Both the position numbers and the translations under genes were made by a program. The notes under the pieces were generated by a model. It ran no database searches. It was not told the DNA's origin and saw only the letters and a program-made list of their open reading frames with translations. Below, piece after piece: positions 1 to 6,507 of a stretch of 23,677 nt of DNA; the first letter of the stretch is position 1, and every line of letters starts with the position of its first letter. Location of the stretch: the NCBI GenBank assembly GCA_017530275.1, contig JAFXMP010000189.1, positions 1-23,677 on the forward strand, given 5' to 3'. Source of the DNA: Clostridia bacterium (GTDB taxonomy: Bacteria > Bacillota_A > Clostridia > Christensenellales > Aristaeellaceae).

Positions 1-1
1 C

Positions 2-118
2 ATCATTGCCTTGGCCAGGAAGATTTCCCGCATCGTCTTCGTCATGCTTTCAAAGAGGGAGACTTTCAATCCCGATTTGATGCGCATAACTGAACAAAAT
101 TTTCAACAAACAGCCTAA
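2..118 (+). CDS. IS110-type transposase, C-terminal end only (partial at window edge)
   Basis: An open frame enters from the left edge and stops at TAA 116-118, giving about 38 residues. It reads IIALARKISRIVFVML, then a short charged tail. A basic ALARK-type helix followed by a hydrophobic stretch and a short tail is how IS110/IS116 transposases end; compare IIAIARMILTSIYAML in the unrelated copy at the right end of this window. The catalytic part lies outside the window, so function is inferred from this tail alone. The two copies differ clearly in sequence and orientation. No start can be assigned. Confidence 0.55.
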   Translation: MIALARKISRIVFVMLSKRETFNPDLMRITEQNFQQTA

Positions 119-147
119 ATCTATTGACTTTTTATAGGAGAATCAAA

Positions 148-1629
148 ATGATCAGGATTTATCCGGCAAGCGAAGCGCCAAAAATCGTCAGAAAATATGT
201 ATCAAGCGATGAAGAAGTCTTTCTTCAAGCCAGGGATTTCTTTCATCGCAACAAAGACATCCGCCACCACAAGGTGGTGGTTTACGACCATGAAAAACCC
301 GTTTTCTGCTTGGGCTTTATGAAAAACAACCCCACCAATGTGGACAAGGATAACCCGCGGGTACAGATGCAGCTTTCTAATTTCTGGGAGTATTCCCCGG
401 ATGACAAGGGGCTCGATTATTCCTATGCCGACCGGTTTGAACTCATCATTTATCACGAGCTGGAGGAATACAGCTATCATACGGCCAGGATGATCCGCAA
501 GCATCATCCCGATACGGTGATCGCCTTTACGGACCCCAACGCCGCTTTCTTCTTTCAGGCGGACGATAAGCTGATCCTGGCGGAATCGGAGGACGCGCTG
601 TTTCAAAAGCGCCCCGAACTGAAAACGCTGAAAACCTTACGAGCGGACAGCGAAATCAAATGGGATGTGCAGGGCGTATTTACCAATCGCGTATCCAGTT
701 ATGTGATCATGACCAGCCTCTATTGGATCAAACGGGAATTCTACTACGGCCCGCTGAACCCGGACAAGACCTTTTACCTGATCAAGCAACCGGTGAAGGA
801 AAACGGGCTGACGGCCCTGATCGCCAATGTGATCGGCACGAAGCAGATGATCCGCCACATCCGCCCGGGCTTTATTCCCGTGGTGGATTTGGGCGTGGCT
901 GGAGACCCGAACCAGTTTGCCGGAACATCCGGCGAGGATGTATGGTCCATGTTCTTTGAACAGCTTTCCGATTACAGCCTGAAAGAAGTGTACAATTCCC
1001 AACATGTGATTCTTGACCAGAATTCCAACCTGAACATGAACCCGTACATGACGGAATTCGTCTTTTCCAATCAGCGGGCGGAACTGAAATATGGAAAAGA
1101 CCTTCAATACAACGAGGCTGTCACCCGCCATACGGACGCCGTACTTGCCAAAGTATTCCCCCGGGACGCCAAGCGGGTATTGGCGGTGATCGTCCGCGGC
1201 AGCGATTATTTGGCCCCGAAGGTGGCGAAATACGTCCCCCACGGCATTACGGCGGAGGAGACGCTTGAAAAAGCGATCCGGTATGTCCGGGAAAAGCGGT
1301 TTGATTATGTGTACCTTTGTACGGAGGATCAGTCTTATTTGAAGCTTTTCCAAAAGAGCGAGCTGCGTGATCGGCTGATTTATGTCGATCAGGAAAGGAT
1401 CGATTATCAGAAAGAGGAAAATAACGGGAAACTGCTGCTTGAAATCTACGGGCAGGAAAAATCGAATCCGTATTCCAGGACGCTGAATTATATCGCCGTG
1501 CTGGAGGGCCTGACAAAGTGCCGGGCGCTGGTTGCGAACGTTCCCTGCGGCGCTGTTACCTACGCCTTGGGAAGGGGAACGGATTATGAATTTGTGGATG
1601 TATCGAAAATCAGAGACGGAATTGGGTAA
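148..1629 (+). CDS. Glycosyltransferase-like protein (fucosyltransferase-like C-terminal half)
   Basis: 493 residues. I chose ATG 148 because TATAGGAG (133-140) sits 7 bases upstream; an in-frame TTG at 124 has no such site. There is no signal peptide or membrane segment, so it is probably cytosolic. The C-terminal half carries GFIPVVDLG, then WSMFFEQLSDYSLKEVY, then VIVRGSDYLAPK and FDYVYLCTEDQSYLKLF. This order matches capsule-locus glycosyltransferases of the O-/alpha-1,6-fucosyltransferase-like superfamily, where the Arg-Gly-(Ser/Thr)-Asp-Tyr segment is the nucleotide-sugar site. The first 200 residues or so I do not recognise. A role in surface polysaccharide assembly is inferred. An HD-domain frame follows 27 bases downstream. 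It could instead be a degenerate member with altered specificity. Confidence 0.6.
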   Translation: MIRIYPASEAPKIVRKYVSSDEEVFLQARDFFHRNKDIRHHKVVVYDHEKPVFCLGFMKNNPTNVDKDNPRVQMQLSNFWEYSPDDKGLDYSYADRFELIIYHELEEYSYHTARMIRKHHPDTVIAFTDPNAAFFFQADDKLILAESEDALFQKRPELKTLKTLRADSEIKWDVQGVFTNRVSSYVIMTSLYWIKREFYYGPLNPDKTFYLIKQPVKENGLTALIANVIGTKQMIRHIRPGFIPVVDLGVAGDPNQFAGTSGEDVWSMFFEQLSDYSLKEVYNSQHVILDQNSNLNMNPYMTEFVFSNQRAELKYGKDLQYNEAVTRHTDAVLAKVFPRDAKRVLAVIVRGSDYLAPKVAKYVPHGITAEETLEKAIRYVREKRFDYVYLCTEDQSYLKLFQKSELRDRLIYVDQERIDYQKEENNGKLLLEIYGQEKSNPYSRTLNYIAVLEGLTKCRALVANVPCGAVTYALGRGTDYEFVDVSKIRDGIG

Positions 1630-1656
1630 AGCGCCATGATGAATGAGGAGAAACGG

Positions 1657-2580
1657 ATGATGCCAAGCCATCAGGCGCACGATTATGCCATGGAAAAGCG
1701 GCTCTGCCAGTTAGATCCGACGCTGCACAAACGTTTTACCGACGCCGTGTTTGCCCTGCAGTTAAATCTGTCCAAATATCAGCTGATTTTCCCGGAATAC
1801 ACGGATCATTCAAACCTTCATTCCCTGAACGTCATCAGTTTCTGCAATCAGCTGATCGGGGATCAGATCGACAGGATGAACGCGGACGAACTCTATATCC
1901 TGCTGTCAGCTTGCTATTTGCACGATACCGGAATGGGTATTGCCATGAAGGACTACAGGGAGTTTTCTGATTGCCTCGATTTCGGAAACTATTTTGAAAA
2001 CCACAGCCGGGCGGATATTCCCAATATCATTCGCGACTTTCACCATGAGTTTTCCGGCTTGTTTATTCAAAAATACGCCGCGCTTTTTGAGTTCCCGTCT
2101 CAGGAGCATCAATGGGCGATACAAATGGTTTCCAGAGGACACCGCAAAACCGAACTGATGGATGAGAGCGCATACCCACTGGCACTGCGGATGCCGGGCG
2201 GAAACCGGGTATGCCTTCCGTATCTCGCGGCGCTCATAAGGCTTGCGGACGAAATCGACGTGGCTGCCGAGCACAACCCGATCCTGCTCTATAATATAGA
2301 AGCGTTGACGGACGAAAAGCAGATCATGGAGAATATTCGGCTTTGCGGATACCCCGGAGAAGAAAAAATAAAATACGTCGTCGAGATCATTCCCTTTTTG
2401 ATCTATGTGACGGTACTGTTTGATACCGCCTACCTGCTGATTGCCCGTTTCCTGGGGCCGGAATTGGTCTCGCTTTGCGCGGCGGCTGTTTCTATGATGT
2501 TGTCATTGCCACGTCCCGGAAGGGCTTTCTCATCCCCAAGGACAAGTGGAAATTTGGACGGAGCGCGGAACACAAGATAG
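1657..2580 (+). CDS. HD-domain phosphohydrolase-like protein fused in frame to a lactate permease fragment
   Basis: I chose ATG 1657 because GAGGAG (1645-1650) lies 6 bases upstream; the in-frame ATG 1636 has no site. Residues 1-230 look like an HD-superfamily metal phosphohydrolase: DHSNLHSLNV near 50-59 supplies the first His, CYLHDTGMG holds His89-Asp90, RDFHHEFSG supplies later His residues, and IRLADEIDV contains a late Asp at 198. The nucleotide substrate is unknown. From about residue 238 the frame abruptly becomes hydrophobic and reads PFLIYVTVLFDTAYLLIARF then LGPEL, which is the middle of an LctP-type lactate permease. After about nucleotide 2500 this frame is nonsense to its stop. 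I infer a deletion fusion, so the HD protein has probably lost its own C terminus. Confidence 0.6.
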   Translation: MMPSHQAHDYAMEKRLCQLDPTLHKRFTDAVFALQLNLSKYQLIFPEYTDHSNLHSLNVISFCNQLIGDQIDRMNADELYILLSACYLHDTGMGIAMKDYREFSDCLDFGNYFENHSRADIPNIIRDFHHEFSGLFIQKYAALFEFPSQEHQWAIQMVSRGHRKTELMDESAYPLALRMPGGNRVCLPYLAALIRLADEIDVAAEHNPILLYNIEALTDEKQIMENIRLCGYPGEEKIKYVVEIIPFLIYVTVLFDTAYLLIARFLGPELVSLCAAAVSMMLSLPRPGRAFSSPRTSGNLDGARNTR

Positions 2581-3596
2581 AAAGCCCGAACGCTCTGTTT
2601 CAGCCGAAATTGATAACAAAGCTCAAGAGCATGCTGGAGGAGAGCTTTAAAAAAGAATATGAACGGCTGGGTGTGGAGATCGACAAACTGGAGAAGGATA
2701 AAAAAGCGCAGATCGACGAGATCATGAAGAACGAGGAAATCCAGCTGGAACATCTGAACACCGAACTGAACGACTATTGGAAACAGCAGGGCGTTATCAA
2801 AAGATTCAAAAGGAAGGGTTTTCTGCTTGGCGTGCCCCTTCTTCGCGCATGGCTGCCCTATTTCATCATCGGAGCCATCCTCGCGCTGACAAGAGTGCTT
2901 TCTACCCTGCGGCCGGATAGCTGGGCAGGTCAGCTAAAGGCTTTCAAACTGTCCATCCCGGGGGCCGACGGAGAAGTGTTCTGGAACTTTGCCGCGCTCT
3001 GGAATCCGGGGGTCGTCTTCATTCTTGTAGCGCTGCTCACGATCGTTATTCACCGCATGAGAAGCGCCTATGTAAAGCGAGCGTGGGTCAAAAGCCTTGA
3101 CCAGGTACGCGGCGCCGCCATTCCGCTGATGTTTGGCGTGGCGATGGTATATGTTCTGCGGAATTCAGCCAATGCTTCCGTTGAAGTATCCTATCTCATG
3201 AGCGGAAAAGCGGGCGGCCTTGGCTCCATGCTGACCATGATGGCGGACGGGCTTGGATATGTGTTCAGGAATTTCTACCTGTGGGTATCGCCGCTTGTCG
3301 GGGTCGTGGGTTCCTTTGTTTCAGGGTCCAATACGGTGTCCAACACATTGTTTGCCGGTCTCCAATTTGAAACCGCCATCCTCGTCGGGCTGCCCCAGGT
3401 GATCGTTCTTGCCCTGCAGAATACCGGCGGCGCGATTGGAAATATGATTTACGTCAATAATGTCGTTTCGGCCTGCACCACGACGGGAATCAACGGAAAC
3501 GAAGGCAGGATCATGCGAAAGAATATTCTGCCATGTCTTCTGATTTGGGTCGTGCTGGCCGGGAGCGCTGCAATCATCATCGGTATATCCTTCTGA
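2345..3596 (+). pseudogene. L-lactate permease family (LctP), N-terminally truncated and frameshifted
   Basis: The central and C-terminal parts of an LctP-type lactate/proton symporter are clear. KYVVEIIPFLIYVTVLFD through LGPEL is in the frame of the upstream HD gene; from about 2490-2510 the homology moves to another frame with KGFLIPKDKW, LLRAWLPYFIIGAI, GSFVSGSNTVSNTLFAG and LQNTGGAIGNMIYVNNVV. LctP proteins are usually about 530-560 residues; the first 230 or so are absent. One frame change separates the two blocks. An extra charged, probably coiled-coil stretch of about 90 residues (2560-2830) separates the GFLIPKDKW block from the next membrane helix. A functional transporter is unlikely. 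A sequencing error could explain the frameshift but not the missing N terminus. Confidence 0.75.
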
Positions 3597-3639
3597 TTGC
3601 GTCAGTCAGCAAAGAAAGTATGGATGGAGGGTGTCTGCC

Positions 3640-4140
3640 ATGAAAAAAGCATCCTTTGCTTTCTGTTTCTGATGCTGTGGACAGGTTCAGCATTTGCGGA
3701 AAGCACCATCACCAGCATCGAATTTTTGCCTATGACCGGCGGCAGATGGAGCTGTCCATCGAAAACGGGCAGACGGGCGTTCATCTGCTGGAAGAGACCC
3801 TGAACGAAACGATGAAGGTGGCCGTGGGCATTTCCCCTGTTTCCAAAATCCCTGATCTAACCGGCAAAATCAACCGTTTTATCGCGGAACTGCGGGCCGA
3901 CGGCACCCTGGATGATATGTTACCGCGGGGTCTTAAAGGCCGATGAAACCATGCCGGACATTCCCTTGGCGGACCCCCTCGGTTCATCTGACTGTTGGCA
4001 CTTCCGGCATCGTGCCGCCCTACAGCTACTATGCAGGAAAAAAACTGAACGGCTACGACATTGAACTGGCTTATCGTTTCGCTGCCTGGCAGGGGACGGA
4101 TGTTCAATTCAAGGTTTACGATTACGGCTTCATCGTTCCC
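3640..4140 (+). pseudogene. Tandem solute-binding (SBP_bac_3-type) protein, multiply frameshifted remnant
   Basis: ATG 3640 follows GGAGGG (3626-3631). In the starting frame only MKKASFAFCF is made before TGA, but adding one base to the A6 run after ATG would give MKKSILCFLFLMLWTGSAFA, a clean signal peptide. Homology then hops frames: VGISPVSKIPDLTGKINRF and IAELRADGTLDDM (end of one binding domain), RGVLKADETMPDIPLADP in a second frame, and LTVGTSGIVPPYSYYAGKKL plus NGYDIELAYRFAAW in a third (start of a second domain). Most of the first domain is missing right after the signal peptide. The remnant ends near 4140 where it meets the stump of an opposite-strand gene. Family resemblance is to amino-acid ABC-type periplasmic binding domains in tandem. 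Clearly non-functional. Confidence 0.7.
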
Positions 4141-4141
4141 G

Positions 4142-4196
4142 CCGCCAGCAGGTCCAGATAGCTTTTCGCATGCTGAATGATCTGACGCTTGTTCAT
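4142..4196 (-). pseudogene. 5' stump of a truncated minus-strand gene
   Basis: On the minus strand ATG 4196-4194 has AAAGGGA 5 bases upstream. It starts MNKRQIIQHAKSYLDLLAAG, a regular amphipathic helix like the N terminus of a real gene, then runs into the reverse complement of the solute-binding pseudogene and stops at TAA soon after. I infer that a deletion joined the two genes near 4140. The parent family is not recognised with confidence; the start resembles small conserved Clostridia proteins of unknown function. Confidence 0.4.
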
Positions 4197-4253
4197 GATT
4201 ATTCCCTTTCATGCGTGTTGCGCATTTCTATAAGTATGAATGCATGGTACAGA

Positions 4254-5063
4254 TCAATCCCTCCGCCGTAGCTGCCAGAAGGCTACGGCGGCGGCCGCCG
4301 CCACATTCAGAGAGTCGATCCCGGCGGTCATGGGGATTTTGACGATGTGGTCGCACTGGCAGATGGTTTCTTCGGTAAGCCCCGTATCCTCCGTACCCAG
4401 GGCGATCACCAGCTTGGGGAGGCAGCGCAGCAGGGGATCGTCTAACGACAAACAATTGTCCCGCAGGGCCAGACCGGCGATTTGGAAGCCGACGGCTTTC
4501 AGGGGCGTCAGGTCAGCGTTTTCCAGCCTTGCCCACGGTATTTGAAATATTGCGCCCATGCACACCCGCACGGCCCGGCGATGCAGTGGATCGCAGCAGG
4601 TGGGGGAGAGCAGCACCGCATCCGCCCCCAATGCGGCGGCGGAACGGAAAATCGCGCCTACGTTGGACGGCTCTGTGATCCCTTCCAGCAGCGCCACCCG
4701 CCGCGCGCCCTGGATCACAGTTTCCAGCGGTTGAGGTTTCGGGCGACGCATGGCGCACAGCACCCAGGAGCGCTGCAGGCGGAAGCCAGTAAGCTCCGCC
4801 AGTGAATCGTCATCGCTCGTGTAAACAGGAACATCCCCGCAGCGGCGGATAATCTCCGCCCCCAGCCCATCCACGAATTTGCGGCGCATGAGCAGCGCCA
4901 CCGGCACGCAACCCGCGTCCAGCGCGGCGTGGGTCACCCTGGGCCCCTCGGCGATAAAAACGCCCTTTTCCGGCTCCTGCCTGCTGCGCAGCTGCGCGTC
5001 GGTCAATTGGCTGAACAGGGCCGTTTCCGGGGCGGATAAATCCTGGATTTCTATAACGGGCAT
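4254..5063 (-). CDS. TrmH/SpoU-family RNA 2'-O-methyltransferase
   Basis: 269 residues. Such enzymes methylate ribose 2'-OH in rRNA or tRNA using S-adenosylmethionine through a knotted SPOUT fold. All three SpoU motifs are visible: motif 1 EGITEPSNVGAIFRSAAAL (127-145, with the Asn134 and Arg140 positions), motif 2 ALGTEDTGL (221-229) and motif 3 IPMTAGIDSLNVAAAAAV (243-260). The N terminus (FIAEGPRVTHAALDAG) matches the small substrate-binding domain, so length and layout fit 23S rRNA-type members. ATG 5063 has a GGAGGGGGG site 8 bases upstream. It stands alone with its own promoter (5128-5156). The exact target nucleotide cannot be read from sequence. The 3' end faces the degraded region, and I see no obvious terminator. 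Confidence 0.88.
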   Translation of the reverse strand: MPVIEIQDLSAPETALFSQLTDAQLRSRQEPEKGVFIAEGPRVTHAALDAGCVPVALLMRRKFVDGLGAEIIRRCGDVPVYTSDDDSLAELTGFRLQRSWVLCAMRRPKPQPLETVIQGARRVALLEGITEPSNVGAIFRSAAALGADAVLLSPTCCDPLHRRAVRVCMGAIFQIPWARLENADLTPLKAVGFQIAGLALRDNCLSLDDPLLRCLPKLVIALGTEDTGLTEETICQCDHIVKIPMTAGIDSLNVAAAAAVAFWQLRRRD

Positions 5064-5127
5064 AGGCGCATCCCCCCTCCCGCCGCTTTCTGGGCTTGCG
5101 CAAAGAAAACGGCGAAATAATGGCTTT

Positions 5128-5156
5128 ATTATATCGCAAGGCTAAAGCACGTGCAA
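5128..5156 (-). promoter_or_regulatory. Likely sigma-A promoter of the TrmH-family gene
   Basis: Read on the minus strand: TTGCAC (5156-5151), a 17-base spacer, and a perfect TATAAT (5133-5128). This would start RNA near 5121, leaving a leader of about 58 bases. The -35 box matches only three positions. Confidence 0.5.
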
Positions 5157-5227
5157 GTAAAACCAAAGGTAAGGTACATGGATGAAAACAGGCCAATATT
5201 GTATACAAAATTTTTTAATTTTTCCTC

Positions 5228-5256
5228 TTGCTTTTTTTGCGGTTTGGGTGTAATAT
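5228..5256 (+). promoter_or_regulatory. Likely promoter of tRNA-Thr
   Basis: TTGCTT (5228-5233), a 17-base spacer and TAATAT (5251-5256) end about 20 bases before the tRNA, a usual distance. A T-rich tract lies between the boxes. Confidence 0.5.
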
Positions 5257-5277
5257 ATCACCGTTGCCCCGCTTGAT

Positions 5278-5353
<76 letters not shown>

Positions 5354-5356
5354 GTG

Positions 5357-5383
5357 AAACCAGTCAGAAATGGCTGGTTTTTT
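5357..5383 (+). terminator. Rho-independent terminator after tRNA-Thr
   Basis: AAACCAG (5357-5363) pairs with CTGGTTT (5374-5380), followed by more T to 5383, three bases after the encoded CCA. Confidence 0.75.
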
Positions 5384-5484
5384 CGTGCTTTTGGACATTT
5401 TTGGGCGTTTTGATACAGCTTCTGGTTCGGAATCGTACATCTCATCTTTTCGCTCTGTCCGTTTTCGTCAGTAAGTTCGTCAAC

Positions 5485-5679
5485 TGCCCCTCCCGGAAAC
5501 CCTTGTATGAGGATTGGAATGCCTTGATTGACGAAAGAGGTTGGATGGAGATTGAAGACCCACTGCCAGGTTGTCAGCATGACGCTTTTATTCCTATTCG
5601 AGTGAAAGACAGGAATATCGGAAAACCTGAATGGGGAAGGCATGAAGTCCTGATTGACGGCAAGTGGAAGGATTATTAA
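5485..5679 (+). pseudogene. Probable C-terminal remnant of an unidentified gene
   Basis: The frame ending at TAA 5677-5679 reads like real protein in its second half (KPLYEDWNALIDERGWMEIE, later WGRHEVLIDGKWKDY), with mixed, hydrophilic composition and sensible codons. Upstream of about 5485 the frame is poor, and no ribosome binding site precedes any start. I read it as the tail of a gene whose front was lost, lying between the tRNA terminator and the small-peptide promoter. The family is not recognised, and it could be chance. Confidence 0.3.
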
Positions 5680-5722
5680 CCCGTATAGTGGATGCGTTCA
5701 AAAGGGCATTCAAGAATTTTAA

Positions 5723-5751
5723 TTGACATCATAGATTTTCATTCGTATAAT
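5723..5751 (+). promoter_or_regulatory. Perfect consensus sigma-A promoter of the double-glycine peptide gene
   Basis: TTGACA (5723-5728), exactly 17 bases, then TATAAT (5746-5751): twelve of twelve consensus positions at the ideal spacing, in AT-rich DNA. The expected RNA start near 5758 leaves about 29 bases before ATG 5787. Confidence 0.85.
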
Positions 5752-5786
5752 AAATTAGATCATAATTTGGAAAGCGAGGAATGAAT

Positions 5787-5990
5787 ATGGATAAAATGCC
5801 CTTGGAAGGCAAAGACCTTAACCACGTAACAGGAGGTATACATCTGCGGGAAGATGATGTCAAATGCCCATATTGCGAAATCAAATTACCTAAGTCAATG
5901 CTGGTCAGTCACATTAAGAGTGTTCATCCAGATAAAATAGAAGAAGACGACGAAGAAGAAGGAGGCACAATAGTAAACATTATGTGGTAA
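5787..5990 (+). CDS. Double-glycine-leader peptide with C2H2 zinc-finger-like core (putative bacteriocin/RiPP-like precursor)
   Basis: 67 residues. ATG 5787 is preferred: GAGGA (5776-5780) is 6 bases upstream, whereas the in-frame ATG 5781 touches it. Residues 6-17 read LEGKDLNHVTGG and fit the class II bacteriocin leader consensus LSxxELxxIxGG (Leu -12, Asp -8, Leu -7, Val -4, Gly -2, Gly -1), the signal cut and exported by peptidase-containing ABC transporters. The 50-residue core holds Cys27-x2-Cys30-x11-His42-x4-His47, a C2H2 zinc-finger spacing, then an acidic run (52-58), a second Gly-Gly (59-60) and a hydrophobic end TIVNIMW. No transporter, immunity or modifying gene is adjacent. The leader match is observed; secretion, zinc binding and antimicrobial or signalling action are inferred. 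It could instead be an intracellular mini zinc-finger protein. Confidence 0.7.
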   Translation: MDKMPLEGKDLNHVTGGIHLREDDVKCPYCEIKLPKSMLVSHIKSVHPDKIEEDDEEEGGTIVNIMW

Positions 5991-6187
5991 ATACCGTATT
6001 TGACAGGTTTCCCTTGAAAGCGTCTTTCCAGCGGATGGAAACAGAAATCCCCAAAGTGCTTTGTGAGCGAAGGATTCTCTCCCTTCATCTTTCCTTTGCG
6101 CTCACGTCTCAATTTCGGGCACGTTTGTTCCCATCCGTTTCCTTTCCCCATAAACTTTTGCATTGAACCAAGAAGAATAATGAATTG
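5991..6187. other. Non-coding 3' region of the peptide gene with an imperfect hairpin
   Basis: I see no convincing gene here. GTGAGCGAAGG (6063-6073) is the imperfect inverse of CCTTTGCGCTCAC (6093-6105), a hairpin with about a 19-base loop. Open frames here lack ribosome binding sites and have low-complexity Phe/Ser/Leu composition. The peptide mRNA probably continues through this stretch to the terminator at 6188. Confidence 0.4.
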
Positions 6188-6219
6188 CGGGAACTGCGTT
6201 TGCGGTTCCCGTTCTTTTT
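6188..6219 (+). terminator. Rho-independent terminator downstream of the peptide gene
   Basis: CGGGAAC (6188-6194) pairs with GTTCCCG (6205-6211) around a short loop, followed by TTCTTTTT. Confidence 0.75.
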
Positions 6220-6280
6220 GTTTTGAGCATACGCATTGATTATTCGGGCTTCCGTTGGTACTGCGATTACTGTTTATCAG

Positions 6281-6310
6281 TAGACATTAAGGGACAATAT
6301 GTGATATAAT
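6281..6310 (+). promoter_or_regulatory. Promoter upstream of the exopolysaccharide sugar transferase
   Basis: TAGACA (6281-6286), 18 bases, then perfect TATAAT (6305-6310). It follows the terminator at 6219 and is the only clear promoter before the gene at 6508, implying a leader of about 190 bases. Confidence 0.6.
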
Positions 6311-6336
6311 CATCATTGTTAGGAGTTACCTATCAT

Positions 6337-6459
6337 TTGCTGACATTTCCTCCAAATCTTCAGTTGAGGCGGAAAATATCCAAGATTGAAGAGATTTATG
6401 GAGAGAAAGGCATTTACTCCATCTGGTACCGAAAAGACTTTATGGCGCACAATCAATAG
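6337..6459 (+). CDS. Short ORF or gene remnant in the leader of the sugar transferase
   Basis: The frame is open from just after the TAA inside TATAAT (6307-6309) to TAG 6457-6459. AGGAG (6321-6325) lies 11 bases before a TTG at 6337, which would give 40 residues. The end reads KIEEIYGEKGIYSIWYRKDF, protein-like composition that suggests a genuine tail. It could be a translated leader peptide, a complete small protein, or the C-terminal remnant of a lost gene. I do not recognise it. A second short frame (ATG 6398 to TGA 6511) overlaps it and ends over the start codon of the next gene. Confidence 0.3.
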   Translation: MLTFPPNLQLRRKISKIEEIYGEKGIYSIWYRKDFMAHNQ

Positions 6460-6507
6460 GTCCTGCCGCTTGAACCAAAGGATTCAGGGAGAGGAAAACA
6501 TACTCGC

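Noticed and set aside
637..1680. 347-residue open frame antisense to the glycosyltransferase-like gene
   Set aside because: No ribosome binding site and no recognisable motifs; the plus-strand frame has clear family motifs.
5984..6166. 60-residue plus-strand frame after the peptide gene, considered as a partner or immunity gene
   Set aside because: GTG start without a well-placed ribosome binding site, no membrane helix, and low-complexity composition.
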